Source: a bacterium | Lineage (GTDB): Bacteria; Thermosulfidibacterota; Thermosulfidibacteria; Thermosulfidibacterales; JALWSI01 | Reading direction: 5' to 3' | DNA: 15,410 bases | NCBI GenBank assembly: GCA_027080315.1 | Contig: JALWSI010000107.1 | Coordinates: 7,885-23,294 of the forward strand | Shown here: in pieces, positions 1 through 7,622 of the stretch | How positions within the stretch are numbered: position 1 is the first letter of the stretch | Layout: every line of letters starts with the position of its first letter | Program-made: the position numbers and the translations under genes | Notes under the pieces: model-generated | The model's input: the letters and a program-made list of their open reading frames with translations, nothing else | Database searches by the model: none | What the model was told of the DNA's origin: nothing

Positions 1-86
1 AGGGAAAGCCCCTTTTTGATGACCAAAGGGAGTGGGATTGACACCAAATATAGGGCTGAGTGGTAGGGACGGCGATAAAGCTACTA
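1..86. other. Left edge, unresolved; possible tail of a rightward gene
   Basis: No gene can be assigned here. On the plus strand all three frames are open from the edge and stop early: frame 3 ends with TGA at 39-41 (reading GKPLFDDQREWD), and frame 1 ends with TAG at 64-66. Either could be the last codons of a gene transcribed rightward into the palindrome at 87-116. On the minus strand a GTG at 44-42 opens a frame running off the edge, but it has no Shine-Dalgarno sequence. A convergent gene end is the simplest reading, but the sequence does not decide it. Confidence 0.25.
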
Positions 87-116
87 AGGACGGGAGGCGT
101 TAACGCCTCCCGTCCT
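87..116. terminator. 30-bp perfect palindrome, probable intergenic terminator or repeat element
   Basis: The left arm AGGACGGGAGGCGTT is followed directly by its exact reverse complement, giving 15 pairs without mismatch around a GTTAAC centre. It lies 16 nt past the stop of the HoxU-like gene. On the plus strand it is followed by ACTTTTC, a short T-run, so it may end transcription arriving from the left. On the minus strand the following bases (TAGTAGC) hold no T-run, so it would be a poor intrinsic terminator for the por operon. GC-rich perfect palindromes like this also occur as dispersed intergenic repeats in many bacterial genomes; one copy cannot separate these options. Confidence 0.55.
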
Positions 117-132
117 ACTTTTCACAGCTAAA

Positions 133-840
133 TCACCGGCAGTCCATACAGAGCTTGGCCTTATCCTCAGGCAGACCCATCTCTTTAAGCCACTCAATCT
201 CCTCTTCTGTGGCAAAGTACTTTCCACACTTCTCACAGGCCACCAGTTTGCTCTTTTTATGCCAGCGTTCCATGATGCGATAGCCATCCTTCTCCTCAAT
301 AGGAATCACATCAACAGGGCAAACATAGGTGCAGGCACCACAGCTTATGCAGAGGGGATTGGGCTCGTCAAAGGGAGGAACTACCCGCCTCTCTGGCCCC
401 CTGCTCTCGTAGCCCAATGCGTGCCTGCCCACCACCTCGCTACACACCCTTACGCAGAGACCACAGAGAATACAGTCCTCGTTCTCCTTCTCAAAACGGG
501 GCTCTTTCACCCCCATCTCTTCCGCCATCTTTTGAATGACAGGTAGGTTGGGACAACGAGAGAGATAGAGCTCCATCAACATCTTGCGAGACTTCTCTAT
601 CTTCTCGTTAGAGGTCTTAACCTCAAGCCCCTCCTCTGCGGGATAGTCGCACGATGTCACAATCTTTGTGCGTTTGCCCTTCTTTATCTCTACCAAACAG
701 AGGCGGCATGCGGTGTAGGGCTTAACCTCGTCGTGGTGACACAGATTGGGGATCTTTATTCCGTATCTCTTTGCCACCTGGAGAATGGTCTCTCCAGGGC
801 GTGATACCACCTTTTTTCCATCTATGGTCAACTCTGCCAT
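133..840 (-). CDS. NuoG/HoxU-like iron-sulfur subunit, short electron-transfer protein
   Basis: A 235-aa soluble electron carrier, similar to the N-terminal part of NuoG and to HoxU. Residues 1-75 form a plant-type [2Fe-2S] domain with C34, C45, C48 and C64. A double [4Fe-4S] ferredoxin domain follows, with C123/C126/C129/C133 and C164/C167/C170/C174. The His-Cys cluster of NuoG, normally between these two domains, is missing: the stretch around residues 90-112 has only C96. A C-terminal pair of CxxC motifs (C202/C205 and C231/C234) could bind zinc or another cluster. There is no molybdopterin or H-cluster domain, so it is not catalytic by itself. It starts 1 nt after the nuoF-like stop, with AAGGTGG upstream of its ATG, and is the last gene of the operon. 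It probably wires the NADH module to the pyruvate oxidoreductase. The family call is firm; the partner is inferred. Confidence 0.85.
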   Translation of the reverse strand: MAELTIDGKKVVSRPGETILQVAKRYGIKIPNLCHHDEVKPYTACRLCLVEIKKGKRTKIVTSCDYPAEEGLEVKTSNEKIEKSRKMLMELYLSRCPNLPVIQKMAEEMGVKEPRFEKENEDCILCGLCVRVCSEVVGRHALGYESRGPERRVVPPFDEPNPLCISCGACTYVCPVDVIPIEEKDGYRIMERWHKKSKLVACEKCGKYFATEEEIEWLKEMGLPEDKAKLCMDCR

Positions 841-841
841 C

Positions 842-2713
842 TTACACCACCTTCACTGCGTCAAATTTACACACATCTTTGCAAATACCGCACTTGATGC
901 ACTTATCCTGGTCAATCTCGTGAGGCTTCTTGGTCTCGCCAGTGATGGCCTCAACAGGACATCTCTTGGCACACACAGTGCAGCCGGTGCACTTCTCTTT
1001 GTCTATCTCGTAGCGCACCAAGGGCTTACACACACCAGCGCGGCACTTCTTGTCTCTAACATGCTCTAAATACTCGTCTTTGAAGTACCTGATGGTGGTG
1101 AGCACGGGGTTGGGGGCAGACTTTCCAAGACCGCAGAGAGAGGCAGTTCCAATGACCTCTCCAAGCTCCTCAAGAAGCTCAATATCCTCTTCTGTGCCGT
1201 TGCCTTCGGTGATTTGGGTTAGAATCTGAAGCATGCGCCTCAGACCCTCACGGCAGGGGGTGCACTTTCCGCAGGACTCCTCGGTGAGAAACTTCACGAA
1301 GTACCGGGCAACATCCACCATACAGGTATTCTCGTCCATAACGATCATGCCGCCAGAGCCCATCATGGAACCGGCCTCGTCAAGGCTGTCAAAGTCAACT
1401 GGCAGATCCAGCAGCGATTCAGGGAGACATCCTCCCGAAGGCCCTCCCGTCTGCACAGCCTTGAACTTCTTGCCGTTGGGAATTCCCCCTCCTATATCAA
1501 AGATCACCTCTCTCAGGGTCATTCCCATGGGAACCTCAACCAGACCGGTATGCTCAACGTCTCCAACCAAAGAGAAGATCTTGGTGCCCTTGCTGTTCTC
1601 GGTTCCCATAGAGGCATACCAAGCTGCTCCCTCCTTCACGATCAGGGGCACATTGGCCCAGGTCTCAACGTTGTTGAGTACCGTGGGTTTACCCCAAAGA
1701 CCGCTCTCGGTGGCATGGATGTGCTTGGACCTCGGCTCTCCAACCCTTCCCTCAATAGAGGCCATCAAGGCAGAGGACTCTCCGCATACGAAGGCTCCAC
1801 CACCCCTGACAATCTTAATGTCAAAGGAGAATCCCGAGCCCAGTATGTTCTCACCTAATAGGCCGTATTCCCTGGCCTGCTCTATGGCCAAGGTGGCGTT
1901 CTCTACAGCCAAGGGATACTCTTTTCGCACATAGATGTATCCCTCTGTAGCTCCAACTGCGTAGGCCCCTATGATCATCCCCTCAACTACGCAATGGGGA
2001 TTTCCTTCCAACAGGCTTCGGTCCATATAGGCCCCGGGGTCGCCTTCGTCGGCGTTGCATATTACGTATTTCGTGGGAACATCATACTTCTTTGCGTCTT
2101 CCCACTTCCACCCTGTGCGGAATCCGGCGCCTCCTCGGCCTCTCAAACCAGACTCGGTAACCTCTTCAATGATCTTGTCTGGCTCCATCTCAAACAGGGC
2201 CTTTGCCAGGGCTGTGTATCCCCCTATGCTGATGTAGTCTTCAATGCTCTTGGGATCTATCTTTCCGTTCATGTCCATAAGGAGTCTCTTCTGCTTGCTG
2301 TAGAAGGGGATCTCCTCCTCGTGGACCACCTTGTTGCCCTGGGAGTCTGTGTAGAGGAGTCGTTCAACAACCTCTCCATTGAGAAGGGTCTTCTCAACGA
2401 TCTCTGGCACATCCTCGGGCTTAACCTTTTGATAAAAGATCTTCTGGGGATAGATCACCACCAAGGTTCCCCTGCCGCAGAAGCCGTGGCATCCAGTGCC
2501 TCTAACAGCATGCCCATCGCCCTTCTCTTTCACCGAGGCATCTATACCCCGCTTCGCAATCTCCTCTTCAAAAGCCTTGTAAACCTCCATGGCACCGTGA
2601 GCCAAACAACCGGTCCCGGTGCAGACGGCAACAAACCTCTCCTCTCCCGAGCGAGAAGCTGCAAGGCTCTTCTGCAACTCAAACAGCTCTTCTTTGCTAT
2701 TTAACCTGCTCAT
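842..2713 (-). CDS. NuoF/HydB/HndC-like NADH-binding flavoprotein with C-terminal ferredoxin domains
   Basis: A 623-aa diaphorase subunit that binds FMN and NAD(H). Domain order: a thioredoxin-like [2Fe-2S] domain (C31, C36, C75, C79); the 51-kDa core with the glycine-rich [13 protein letters not shown] at 189-201 and the flavin-site [13 protein letters not shown] at 220-232; the N3-type [4Fe-4S] motif C481/C484/C487 with C527; then a C-terminal double [4Fe-4S] ferredoxin domain (C575/C578/C581/C585 and C605/C608/C611/C615). H551, C557 and C562 just before it resemble the metal-site region of HydB-type subunits. This layout is that of NADP-reducing or bifurcating hydrogenase subunits (HndC, HydB) rather than plain complex I NuoF, which lacks both extra domains. 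The start overlaps the nuoE-like stop as ATGA. No hydrogenase gene is nearby; pyruvate oxidoreductase genes are instead. Confidence 0.93.
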   Translation of the reverse strand: MSRLNSKEELFELQKSLAASRSGEERFVAVCTGTGCLAHGAMEVYKAFEEEIAKRGIDASVKEKGDGHAVRGTGCHGFCGRGTLVVIYPQKIFYQKVKPEDVPEIVEKTLLNGEVVERLLYTDSQGNKVVHEEEIPFYSKQKRLLMDMNGKIDPKSIEDYISIGGYTALAKALFEMEPDKIIEEVTESGLRGRGGAGFRTGWKWEDAKKYDVPTKYVICNADEGDPGAYMDRSLLEGNPHCVVEGMIIGAYAVGATEGYIYVRKEYPLAVENATLAIEQAREYGLLGENILGSGFSFDIKIVRGGGAFVCGESSALMASIEGRVGEPRSKHIHATESGLWGKPTVLNNVETWANVPLIVKEGAAWYASMGTENSKGTKIFSLVGDVEHTGLVEVPMGMTLREVIFDIGGGIPNGKKFKAVQTGGPSGGCLPESLLDLPVDFDSLDEAGSMMGSGGMIVMDENTCMVDVARYFVKFLTEESCGKCTPCREGLRRMLQILTQITEGNGTEEDIELLEELGEVIGTASLCGLGKSAPNPVLTTIRYFKDEYLEHVRDKKCRAGVCKPLVRYEIDKEKCTGCTVCAKRCPVEAITGETKKPHEIDQDKCIKCGICKDVCKFDAVKVV

Positions 2714-3177
2714 TCTCTGTACTCCTCAATGAGACTGTCCACCTTGGACGGGGTCATGTGGCCGTAGTACTTGTCGTCCACTATCACCAAGGGACCAAGG
2801 GCACAGGCACCAACACAGTTGACGGTCTCCAAAGTGAACTGAAGATCCTTTGTGGTCTTTCCTGCAGGGATACCCAGCACATCAGAGAGACGCTCCAGCA
2901 CCCGATAGGCCCCTTTAACGTGACAAGCGGTTCCTGTGCACACCTGAACCACGTGTTTTCCTCTGGGCAAGAGGCTGAATGCCCTGAAGAAGGTGGCTAT
3001 GTGGTACACCCTGGCCAAGGGAAGCTCCAAGGTGTTAGCCACCTCTTCTAACACCTCTTTTGGCAGGTAAGAGTAGATGTCTTGCAGATCTTGAAGGATC
3101 TCAATCATCCTCGCGCTATTGTAACCGTAGCGCTCAAGCACCTCTTTCACATTCTCTTTAACCTTCTCTACAGCCAT
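2710..3177 (-). CDS. NuoE/HydC/HndA-like [2Fe-2S] subunit
   Basis: A 155-aa subunit of the 24-kDa complex I family. Residues 1-70 form the helical N-terminal part typical of NuoE. The thioredoxin-like half carries the four cluster ligands C80, C85, C121 and C125, in CTGTACH and CVGAC contexts. It normally pairs with the FMN subunit, which here is the next gene with a 4-bp ATGA overlap. It starts 1 nt after the porB stop (TGA-G-ATG), so translation of the NADH module is linked to that of the pyruvate oxidoreductase. That is the best sequence evidence that the two modules are made together. Full length, with no missing ligands. Confidence 0.94.
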   Translation of the reverse strand: MAVEKVKENVKEVLERYGYNSARMIEILQDLQDIYSYLPKEVLEEVANTLELPLARVYHIATFFRAFSLLPRGKHVVQVCTGTACHVKGAYRVLERLSDVLGIPAGKTTKDLQFTLETVNCVGACALGPLVIVDDKYYGHMTPSKVDSLIEEYRE

Positions 3178-3178
3178 C

Positions 3179-4147
3179 TCATAACTCCTGTGTAAGCCTC
3201 TCCATCTTTTTGAGGCGCTCGTACTCTCTGGTAACCATCTCTTGAAACTCGTCTATCACCTCTTGTGGAAGGTGACGGAAACGCCGCTGGCCTTTGAGAT
3301 AGTCCGTAACAGGCCTCAAACCCTGTGGAAGATCAAGGGAAAGCCTGTACTTTCCATGGTCCACCTCGTACAAGGGGAAGACCCCCGTCTCTGCAGCCAA
3401 TCTGCCCAACCTCACCGAATAGGCAGGATCGGTTCCCCAACCAGTGGGGCATACCGCAAACATGTGAATATAGGCAGGTCCCTCTATCTCAGTGGCACGT
3501 TTCACCTTACGAATCAGGTCTAAAGGATAGCTTGGACAGGCTGTGGCAACGTAGTCTGCCTTGTGAGCCACAGCAATCTCTGCAAGGTTCTTCTTCCAGT
3601 AACCCTGCCCAAAACTCACCTTTCCAGCAGGAGTGGTGGTGGTGCTTGCACCCAGGGGAGTTGCCGATGAGCCCTGAACACCGGTGTTCATATAGGCCTC
3701 GTTGTCGTAGCAGATGTAGGTGAAATTATGACGGCGAATAAGAGCTCCAGACAACGCTTGAAGTCCGATGTCGGCGGTTCCTCCGTCACCTCCCAAGGCA
3801 ATCACCTTGATCTTCTTTGAGGGGTCCAACCTTCCCTTTCTCTGCAAGGCCTTAACCGCAGCCTCCACTCCCGAGGCCACAGCGGCAGCGTTCTCAAAGG
3901 CCACGTGCAACCAGGGTAGCGCCCATGAGGTGAATGGGTACGGAGACGAGACTATCTCCATACATCCAGTTGCGTTTATCACTATGGTGTCTTTATCAAC
4001 TGCCTTGAAGATATGGCGCAGCCCCAGAGCAGCTGCACAGCCCTGACACGCTCTGTGTCCTCTGGTGAAGAACTCCTCTTTCTCCACCAAACGGTACGCA
4101 AAAACATTCAAGGCGCTCTCTATTGGTCTCTTCACTTCTGCACTCAT
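3179..4147 (-). CDS. porB: Pyruvate (2-oxoacid):ferredoxin oxidoreductase, beta subunit
   Basis: A 322-aa TPP-binding subunit. C34, C37, C62 and C233 are the four ligands of the [4Fe-4S] cluster next to the thiamine. GGDGGTADIG at about 119-128, followed by YDNEAYMNTG (N149), is the TPP/magnesium-binding motif. SSPYPFTSW at 67-75 is typical of the pyruvate-type beta subunit. Together with the other three subunits it catalyses CoA-dependent oxidative decarboxylation of pyruvate to acetyl-CoA and CO2, or the reverse. Its start overlaps the porA stop as ATGA. Pyruvate is the most likely substrate, but a related 2-oxoacid cannot be excluded from sequence alone. Confidence 0.94.
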   Translation of the reverse strand: MSAEVKRPIESALNVFAYRLVEKEEFFTRGHRACQGCAAALGLRHIFKAVDKDTIVINATGCMEIVSSPYPFTSWALPWLHVAFENAAAVASGVEAAVKALQRKGRLDPSKKIKVIALGGDGGTADIGLQALSGALIRRHNFTYICYDNEAYMNTGVQGSSATPLGASTTTTPAGKVSFGQGYWKKNLAEIAVAHKADYVATACPSYPLDLIRKVKRATEIEGPAYIHMFAVCPTGWGTDPAYSVRLGRLAAETGVFPLYEVDHGKYRLSLDLPQGLRPVTDYLKGQRRFRHLPQEVIDEFQEMVTREYERLKKMERLTQEL

Positions 4148-5322
4148 TCTCTCAACCCCACTATCTTCACAATCTCTGGCTCTTTGCCCGTCTTAAGGAA
4201 GTTCTCGCCGATCTCAAACATCTCTATGTAGTTCTCAAGGGAGATATCGCGACCACCCAGGCCAGCCACACACCCCACAACCATGGGACGTTTGGGCTCA
4301 TGGTAAAGGGCTGAGCGCACCTCAGACAAGACCGGTCCGGCCTGGCCTCCAAATGAGATACACCTGTCTAACACCACAACGCATTTGGCGTTAACCAAGG
4401 CATCAATGAGGTCCTGAAATGGGAAGGGTCTCCACAGGCGAAGCTCCACTATTCCCACCTTCTTGCCCTGCTCCCTAAGGGCATCAACGGCAACCTCTGC
4501 CGCCTCTGTCACCGAACCCTGAGTGAGAAGAATGATATCGGCATCGTCGCTCTTATAGTGCTCAATAGGATTGTATTTGCGGCCAAAGTTCTCGCCAAAC
4601 TCTTTGAGAACCTCATCAATCACCTTGCGAGAGTTTCTTATGGCAACGTCCTGCTGCTTTTTGGCCTCTGTGTAAACATCGGGAAGCCCCACGGGACCCA
4701 AGGTCATGGGGTTGTCGGTATCCAGCTTGTACTTGTACTCAAATGGAGGAAGATAGCCTTCCAACTCTTCGTCCTCAAACATGTAAAGGGGCTCGATCAC
4801 GTGGGTAAGAATAAATCCGTCAAAGTTCACCATAACCGGCAGCAGCACATCGGGATGCTCTCCTATCTTGAATGCCATGAGGGTGAGATCGTAGGCCTCC
4901 TGCCCGTTGTTGGCAAAGATTGAGATCCATCCTGTATCCCTCTGTCCCATAACATCGCTGTGATCGTTCCAAATGCTTATGGGTCCAGAAAGTGCCCGGT
5001 TTGCCAAGGCCATAACCACAGGAGTTCTTAAGCTGGGAGCCAGGTACAGAATCTCGTGCATCAAGGCCAGTCCCTGAGAACTGGTTGAGGTGAACACCCT
5101 GGCACCGGCTGCGGCGGCTCCCACACAGGCGCTCATGGCGGTGTGCTCTGATTCAACGGTTATGTATTCTGCATCCAGCTCACCATCGGCCACCAAGGAG
5201 GCAAGATGCTCCACAATGTGCGTCTGTGGAGTGATGGGATAGGCAGAAACCACATCAACATTGGCCTGCCTTGCCGCCTCGGCAATGGCTATAGAGACCT
5301 CCATTCCTACTCTTTTTGCCAT
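4144..5322 (-). CDS. porA: Pyruvate (2-oxoacid):ferredoxin oxidoreductase, alpha subunit
   Basis: A 392-aa alpha subunit supplying the pyrimidine side of the TPP site and the 2-oxoacid pocket. YPITPQT at 28-34, VESEHTA at 56-62, and NRALSGPISIW at 108-118 followed by NDHSDVMGQRDTGW are hallmark blocks of PorA. The C-terminal half (from about 265) is the transketolase C-terminal-like domain. An in-frame ATG 45 nt upstream would add 15 residues. The start at 5322 is preferred because family members begin near MAKRVGMEVS, GAGGTGAAAG sits just upstream, and the ATG overlaps the porD stop as TAATG. The stop overlaps porB. Confidence 0.94.
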   Translation of the reverse strand: MAKRVGMEVSIAIAEAARQANVDVVSAYPITPQTHIVEHLASLVADGELDAEYITVESEHTAMSACVGAAAAGARVFTSTSSQGLALMHEILYLAPSLRTPVVMALANRALSGPISIWNDHSDVMGQRDTGWISIFANNGQEAYDLTLMAFKIGEHPDVLLPVMVNFDGFILTHVIEPLYMFEDEELEGYLPPFEYKYKLDTDNPMTLGPVGLPDVYTEAKKQQDVAIRNSRKVIDEVLKEFGENFGRKYNPIEHYKSDDADIILLTQGSVTEAAEVAVDALREQGKKVGIVELRLWRPFPFQDLIDALVNAKCVVVLDRCISFGGQAGPVLSEVRSALYHEPKRPMVVGCVAGLGGRDISLENYIEMFEIGENFLKTGKEPEIVKIVGLRE

Positions 5323-5612
5323 TATTCTTTCACCTCTTCTTCCATTGTTATGCAGGAGGCAGGACACTCAACAGCGCATATTCCACATCCCTTGCAATAG
5401 TCGTAGTTGGGATTGAAATAGCCATACTCATCTTTCTCATAGGCGTATTCAGGGCAGAAGATGTAGCAAGTGCCGCACTTTATGCACCTCTTCTTATCCA
5501 CCACAGGGGCAAGGGTCTTCCAATCCCCTGTCTTGTACTCAACACTGTTGCCTGGCTCTGGAATGATGCAGGCAAAGGTTAGCTCTGTCCATTTAGGCTT
5601 AGGATTCATCAT
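5322..5612 (-). CDS. porD: Pyruvate (2-oxoacid):ferredoxin oxidoreductase, delta (ferredoxin) subunit
   Basis: A 96-aa 8Fe-8S ferredoxin-like subunit that carries electrons out of the TPP site. The clusters are bound by C43/C46/C49/C53 and C73/C76/C79/C83; each fourth cysteine is followed by proline, and C87 is an extra cysteine. The roughly 35-residue N-terminal extension before the first cluster is usual for PorD. The first ATG overlaps the porC stop as ATGA; a second ATG follows immediately, so the protein may be one residue shorter. This is the probable docking point for the downstream NuoG/HoxU-like carrier or for free ferredoxin (inference). Confidence 0.93.
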   Translation of the reverse strand: MMNPKPKWTELTFACIIPEPGNSVEYKTGDWKTLAPVVDKKRCIKCGTCYIFCPEYAYEKDEYGYFNPNYDYCKGCGICAVECPASCITMEEEVKE

Positions 5613-6157
5613 TGTGCAACCCTCGCTTCGTCATAGGCCCTCCTAAAGGCCTTTATCTCCTTTTCGGCTATCCTTGCGAATCGCTCGGCGATGAACTTTT
5701 CAAGAACCTCAAGCTCCACCAGCTTATCCGCTTTGAGCAGGGTGGCCAGCATAACCACATTGGTTATGGGAACCCCCAGCTCCTCCATGGCGATGTTGGT
5801 TGCGTCCACAGCCACAACAGATCCCTTGACGTTCAGCTTCTCTTTCACCTCAGCGGGATCATGTTTGGTGTTTATGGCCAAAATACCGCCTTCCTTCATT
5901 CCCTCGGTCACAGGCACCGAACCCAGCAAAGTTGGATCCAGAACCACCACCATGTCAGGATGATACACCCCTGTTCGTGTCTTAATTGGAGTGTCAGATA
6001 TTCGGGTGAATGCCTGAACCGGGGCTCCTCTTCTCTCGGCGCCAAAGGAGGGAAACGCTTGAGCGTATTTACCCTCTTCAATGGCAGCCAGGGCCAAGAG
6101 CTCTGCAGAAGTGACAGCGCCCTGTCCCCCGCGTCCGTGAAACCGCAGTTCTACCAA
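5609..6157 (-). CDS. porC: Pyruvate (2-oxoacid):ferredoxin oxidoreductase, gamma subunit (TTG start)
   Basis: A 182-aa gamma subunit, first gene of the seven-gene operon. GRGGQGAVT at 8-16 and FPSFGAERRGAPV at 35-47 are the family motifs; this domain helps bind CoA in the four-subunit enzymes. The start codon is TTG. The frame continues upstream without a better start, and AAGGAGGT lies 9 nt before the TTG, so the choice is well supported. The length is normal for PorC/PorG. The 169-bp gap to waaA upstream is the only sizeable gap here and is the expected place for the operon promoter. Confidence 0.93.
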   Translation of the reverse strand: MVELRFHGRGGQGAVTSAELLALAAIEEGKYAQAFPSFGAERRGAPVQAFTRISDTPIKTRTGVYHPDMVVVLDPTLLGSVPVTEGMKEGGILAINTKHDPAEVKEKLNVKGSVVAVDATNIAMEELGVPITNVVMLATLLKADKLVELEVLEKFIAERFARIAEKEIKAFRRAYDEARVAQ

Positions 6158-6166
6158 GAGACCTTT

Positions 6167-6174
6167 ACCTCCTT
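6167..6174 (-). promoter_or_regulatory. Strong ribosome binding site deciding the TTG start of porC
   Basis: On the minus strand AAGGAGGT matches the 16S rRNA tail over eight bases and lies 9 nt before the TTG. This near-ideal site offsets the weak start codon, and no ATG or GTG is similarly placed. Confidence 0.75.
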
Positions 6175-6217
6175 TTTATATGGATTGCTCCTCTTTTGAA
6201 CCCTTCCTATTCTCTCT

Positions 6218-6246
6218 CAATACTCGCCTTTAACCCTTAGCGTCAA
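6218..6246 (-). promoter_or_regulatory. Candidate sigma-70-type promoter for the por operon
   Basis: On the minus strand TTGACG (6246-6241) matches the -35 consensus in five of six positions. A 17-nt spacer leads to GTATTG (or TATTGA with 18 nt), which is a weak -10. Transcription would begin about 55 nt before the porC start. There is no clear terminator behind waaA, so readthrough from the yebC-waaA operon is also possible. Confidence 0.35.
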
Positions 6247-6326
6247 GTGCTATGCCTGCTATCCTCTCACTAAAACCTCTAAATTTGAAACATAAAAAGG
6301 CTCTTATTAAACCAAGAAAAGGATCC

Positions 6327-7622
6327 TTAAACAGGAAGTTTCTGCATCACCTCTCTTATCACCTCAAGGGTTCTATCCTGGGCACCTATGTTATCAAACA
6401 CCGCTTTTCTTCCCCTCTCTCCCATGACCCTGCTTTCCTCTTCGTTCTCAATAAGTCTGCATAGGTGATCTATGGTACTCTCCTTGTTGCTTCCCACCAC
6501 CATTCCCCCTGCCTCTGTAAGGGTTTGAGAGATCTCTTTGAAGTTGAATACGTGGGAACCCATAACCACAGGAACCCCTACAGCCGCTGGCTCTAAGGGG
6601 TTGTGACCACCCTTCTCCACCAACGATCCCCCAACAAAAGCCACGTCTGCCGCTGCATAGGTGCGAGAGAGCTCCCCAAGGGTGTCCAAAAGCAGAACCT
6701 TGGCATCATTCAAGGGCTCATTTCTGCTTCTACGCCTGAACTTCACACCTCTCTCCTCCAGCAGCTTAGCCACCTCATCCCAACGCTCTGGATGCCTCGG
6801 GGCCATCACCAAGAGGACGTTCTCACAGCGCCCCAGAACCCTTAGAAGAGCCTCTTCTTCCCCTTCATGGGTACTGCCTGCAACGAGCACTCTAACCCCT
6901 TCTGGTATCCCCAGCTCCCTTCTCACCTCTGCAGGATCAATCCACCTCAAAGATGCAATAATGGTGTCGTACTTCAGGTTTCCAGTTAAGACCACCTTAT
7001 TTTCTGGAGCGCCAAGGGCCACCATACGGGCTGCATCTCTACGAGACTGCATACACAAGTAAGAGAATCTACTAAGAAGAGGGGCCATAAAGGCCTTGAA
7101 GGTATGATAGTTTTTGAAAGAGGCAGGCGACAGCCTACCATTCACGAGGATCTGAGGCACTTTTCTGATTGATAGCTCTGTGATCAATCCGGGCCACAGT
7201 TCGGTCTCTACCAAGAGAAAGAGTCTGGGGTTAACCCTACCCACAACCTTAGAGACCATATGGGGCAGATCAAAGGGGAGGTAGAATATGGCCTCTGCCA
7301 CATCGCCTAATCTATTTGATGCAGTCTCCTGGCCCGTGGCGGTAACCGTTGAGATATAGAGAGGAATATCAGGCCACTGCCCTTTCACAGCTCTGAGCAA
7401 CTCGGAGACGGCTATAACCTCCCCCACAGAGACTGCATGGCACCAGATAGGAGGAGATTCTGGCTCTGGGGGAAGGGAGAGGGCCATTCTCTGGTGCAAC
7501 CCCTTACGGTACTTGGGGGTGGTGGCCAGTTTATAGAGCAGATAAGGAGAGGCTAAGCTCCCCCCTGCCACCCAAAGGCCGGTGTAGGCCGCCTTGAAGA
7601 GCTTAGCCGTGGCTCTCCTCAC
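6327..7622 (-). CDS. waaA: 3-deoxy-D-manno-octulosonic acid (Kdo) transferase
   Basis: A 431-aa inner-membrane glycosyltransferase (GT30) that moves Kdo from CMP-Kdo to lipid A precursor on the cytoplasmic face, so the cell makes LPS. The N-terminal hydrophobic stretch (about 10-30) is the membrane anchor. Conserved blocks: HAVSVGEV at 62-69, VETELWPGLI, NGRLSPASFKNY, LTGNLKYD, and the nucleotide-sugar block FVGGSLVEKGGHNPLEP. The start is GTG with GGAG just upstream, and it overlaps the end of mce by 20 bp. It is the last gene of a run starting at yebC. Whether it adds one, two or more Kdo residues cannot be told from sequence. Confidence 0.93.
   Translation of the reverse strand: MRRATAKLFKAAYTGLWVAGGSLASPYLLYKLATTPKYRKGLHQRMALSLPPEPESPPIWCHAVSVGEVIAVSELLRAVKGQWPDIPLYISTVTATGQETASNRLGDVAEAIFYLPFDLPHMVSKVVGRVNPRLFLLVETELWPGLITELSIRKVPQILVNGRLSPASFKNYHTFKAFMAPLLSRFSYLCMQSRRDAARMVALGAPENKVVLTGNLKYDTIIASLRWIDPAEVRRELGIPEGVRVLVAGSTHEGEEEALLRVLGRCENVLLVMAPRHPERWDEVAKLLEERGVKFRRRSRNEPLNDAKVLLLDTLGELSRTYAAADVAFVGGSLVEKGGHNPLEPAAVGVPVVMGSHVFNFKEISQTLTEAGGMVVGSNKESTIDHLCRLIENEEESRVMGERGRKAVFDNIGAQDRTLEVIREVMQKLPV

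Noticed and set aside
133-840. The HoxU-like gene as a truncated NuoG or broken hydrogenase/formate dehydrogenase subunit
   Set aside because: The frame is intact, has a complete C-terminal cysteine motif, is followed directly by an intergenic palindrome, and stand-alone short proteins of this type exist.
1233-1934. Long plus-strand open frame (233 codons) opposite the NuoF-like gene
   Set aside because: It is the antisense shadow of a gene with intact cofactor motifs; its translation shows no domain and it has no ribosome binding site.
1994-2704. Plus-strand open frame of 236 codons opposite the 5' part of the NuoF-like gene
   Set aside because: Same reason: the minus-strand frame carries the conserved [2Fe-2S] and FMN motifs; this one has none.
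5323-5367. Earlier in-frame ATG for porA, adding 15 residues
   Set aside because: The extra residues lie within porD, match nothing usual for PorA, and the TAATG junction with a good upstream GAGGTGA favours 5322.
6319-6328. AAGGATCCTT palindrome at the waaA stop as a terminator
   Set aside because: Ten bases with no loop and overlapping the stop codon; no U-tract directly after it. A terminator after waaA is not evident.
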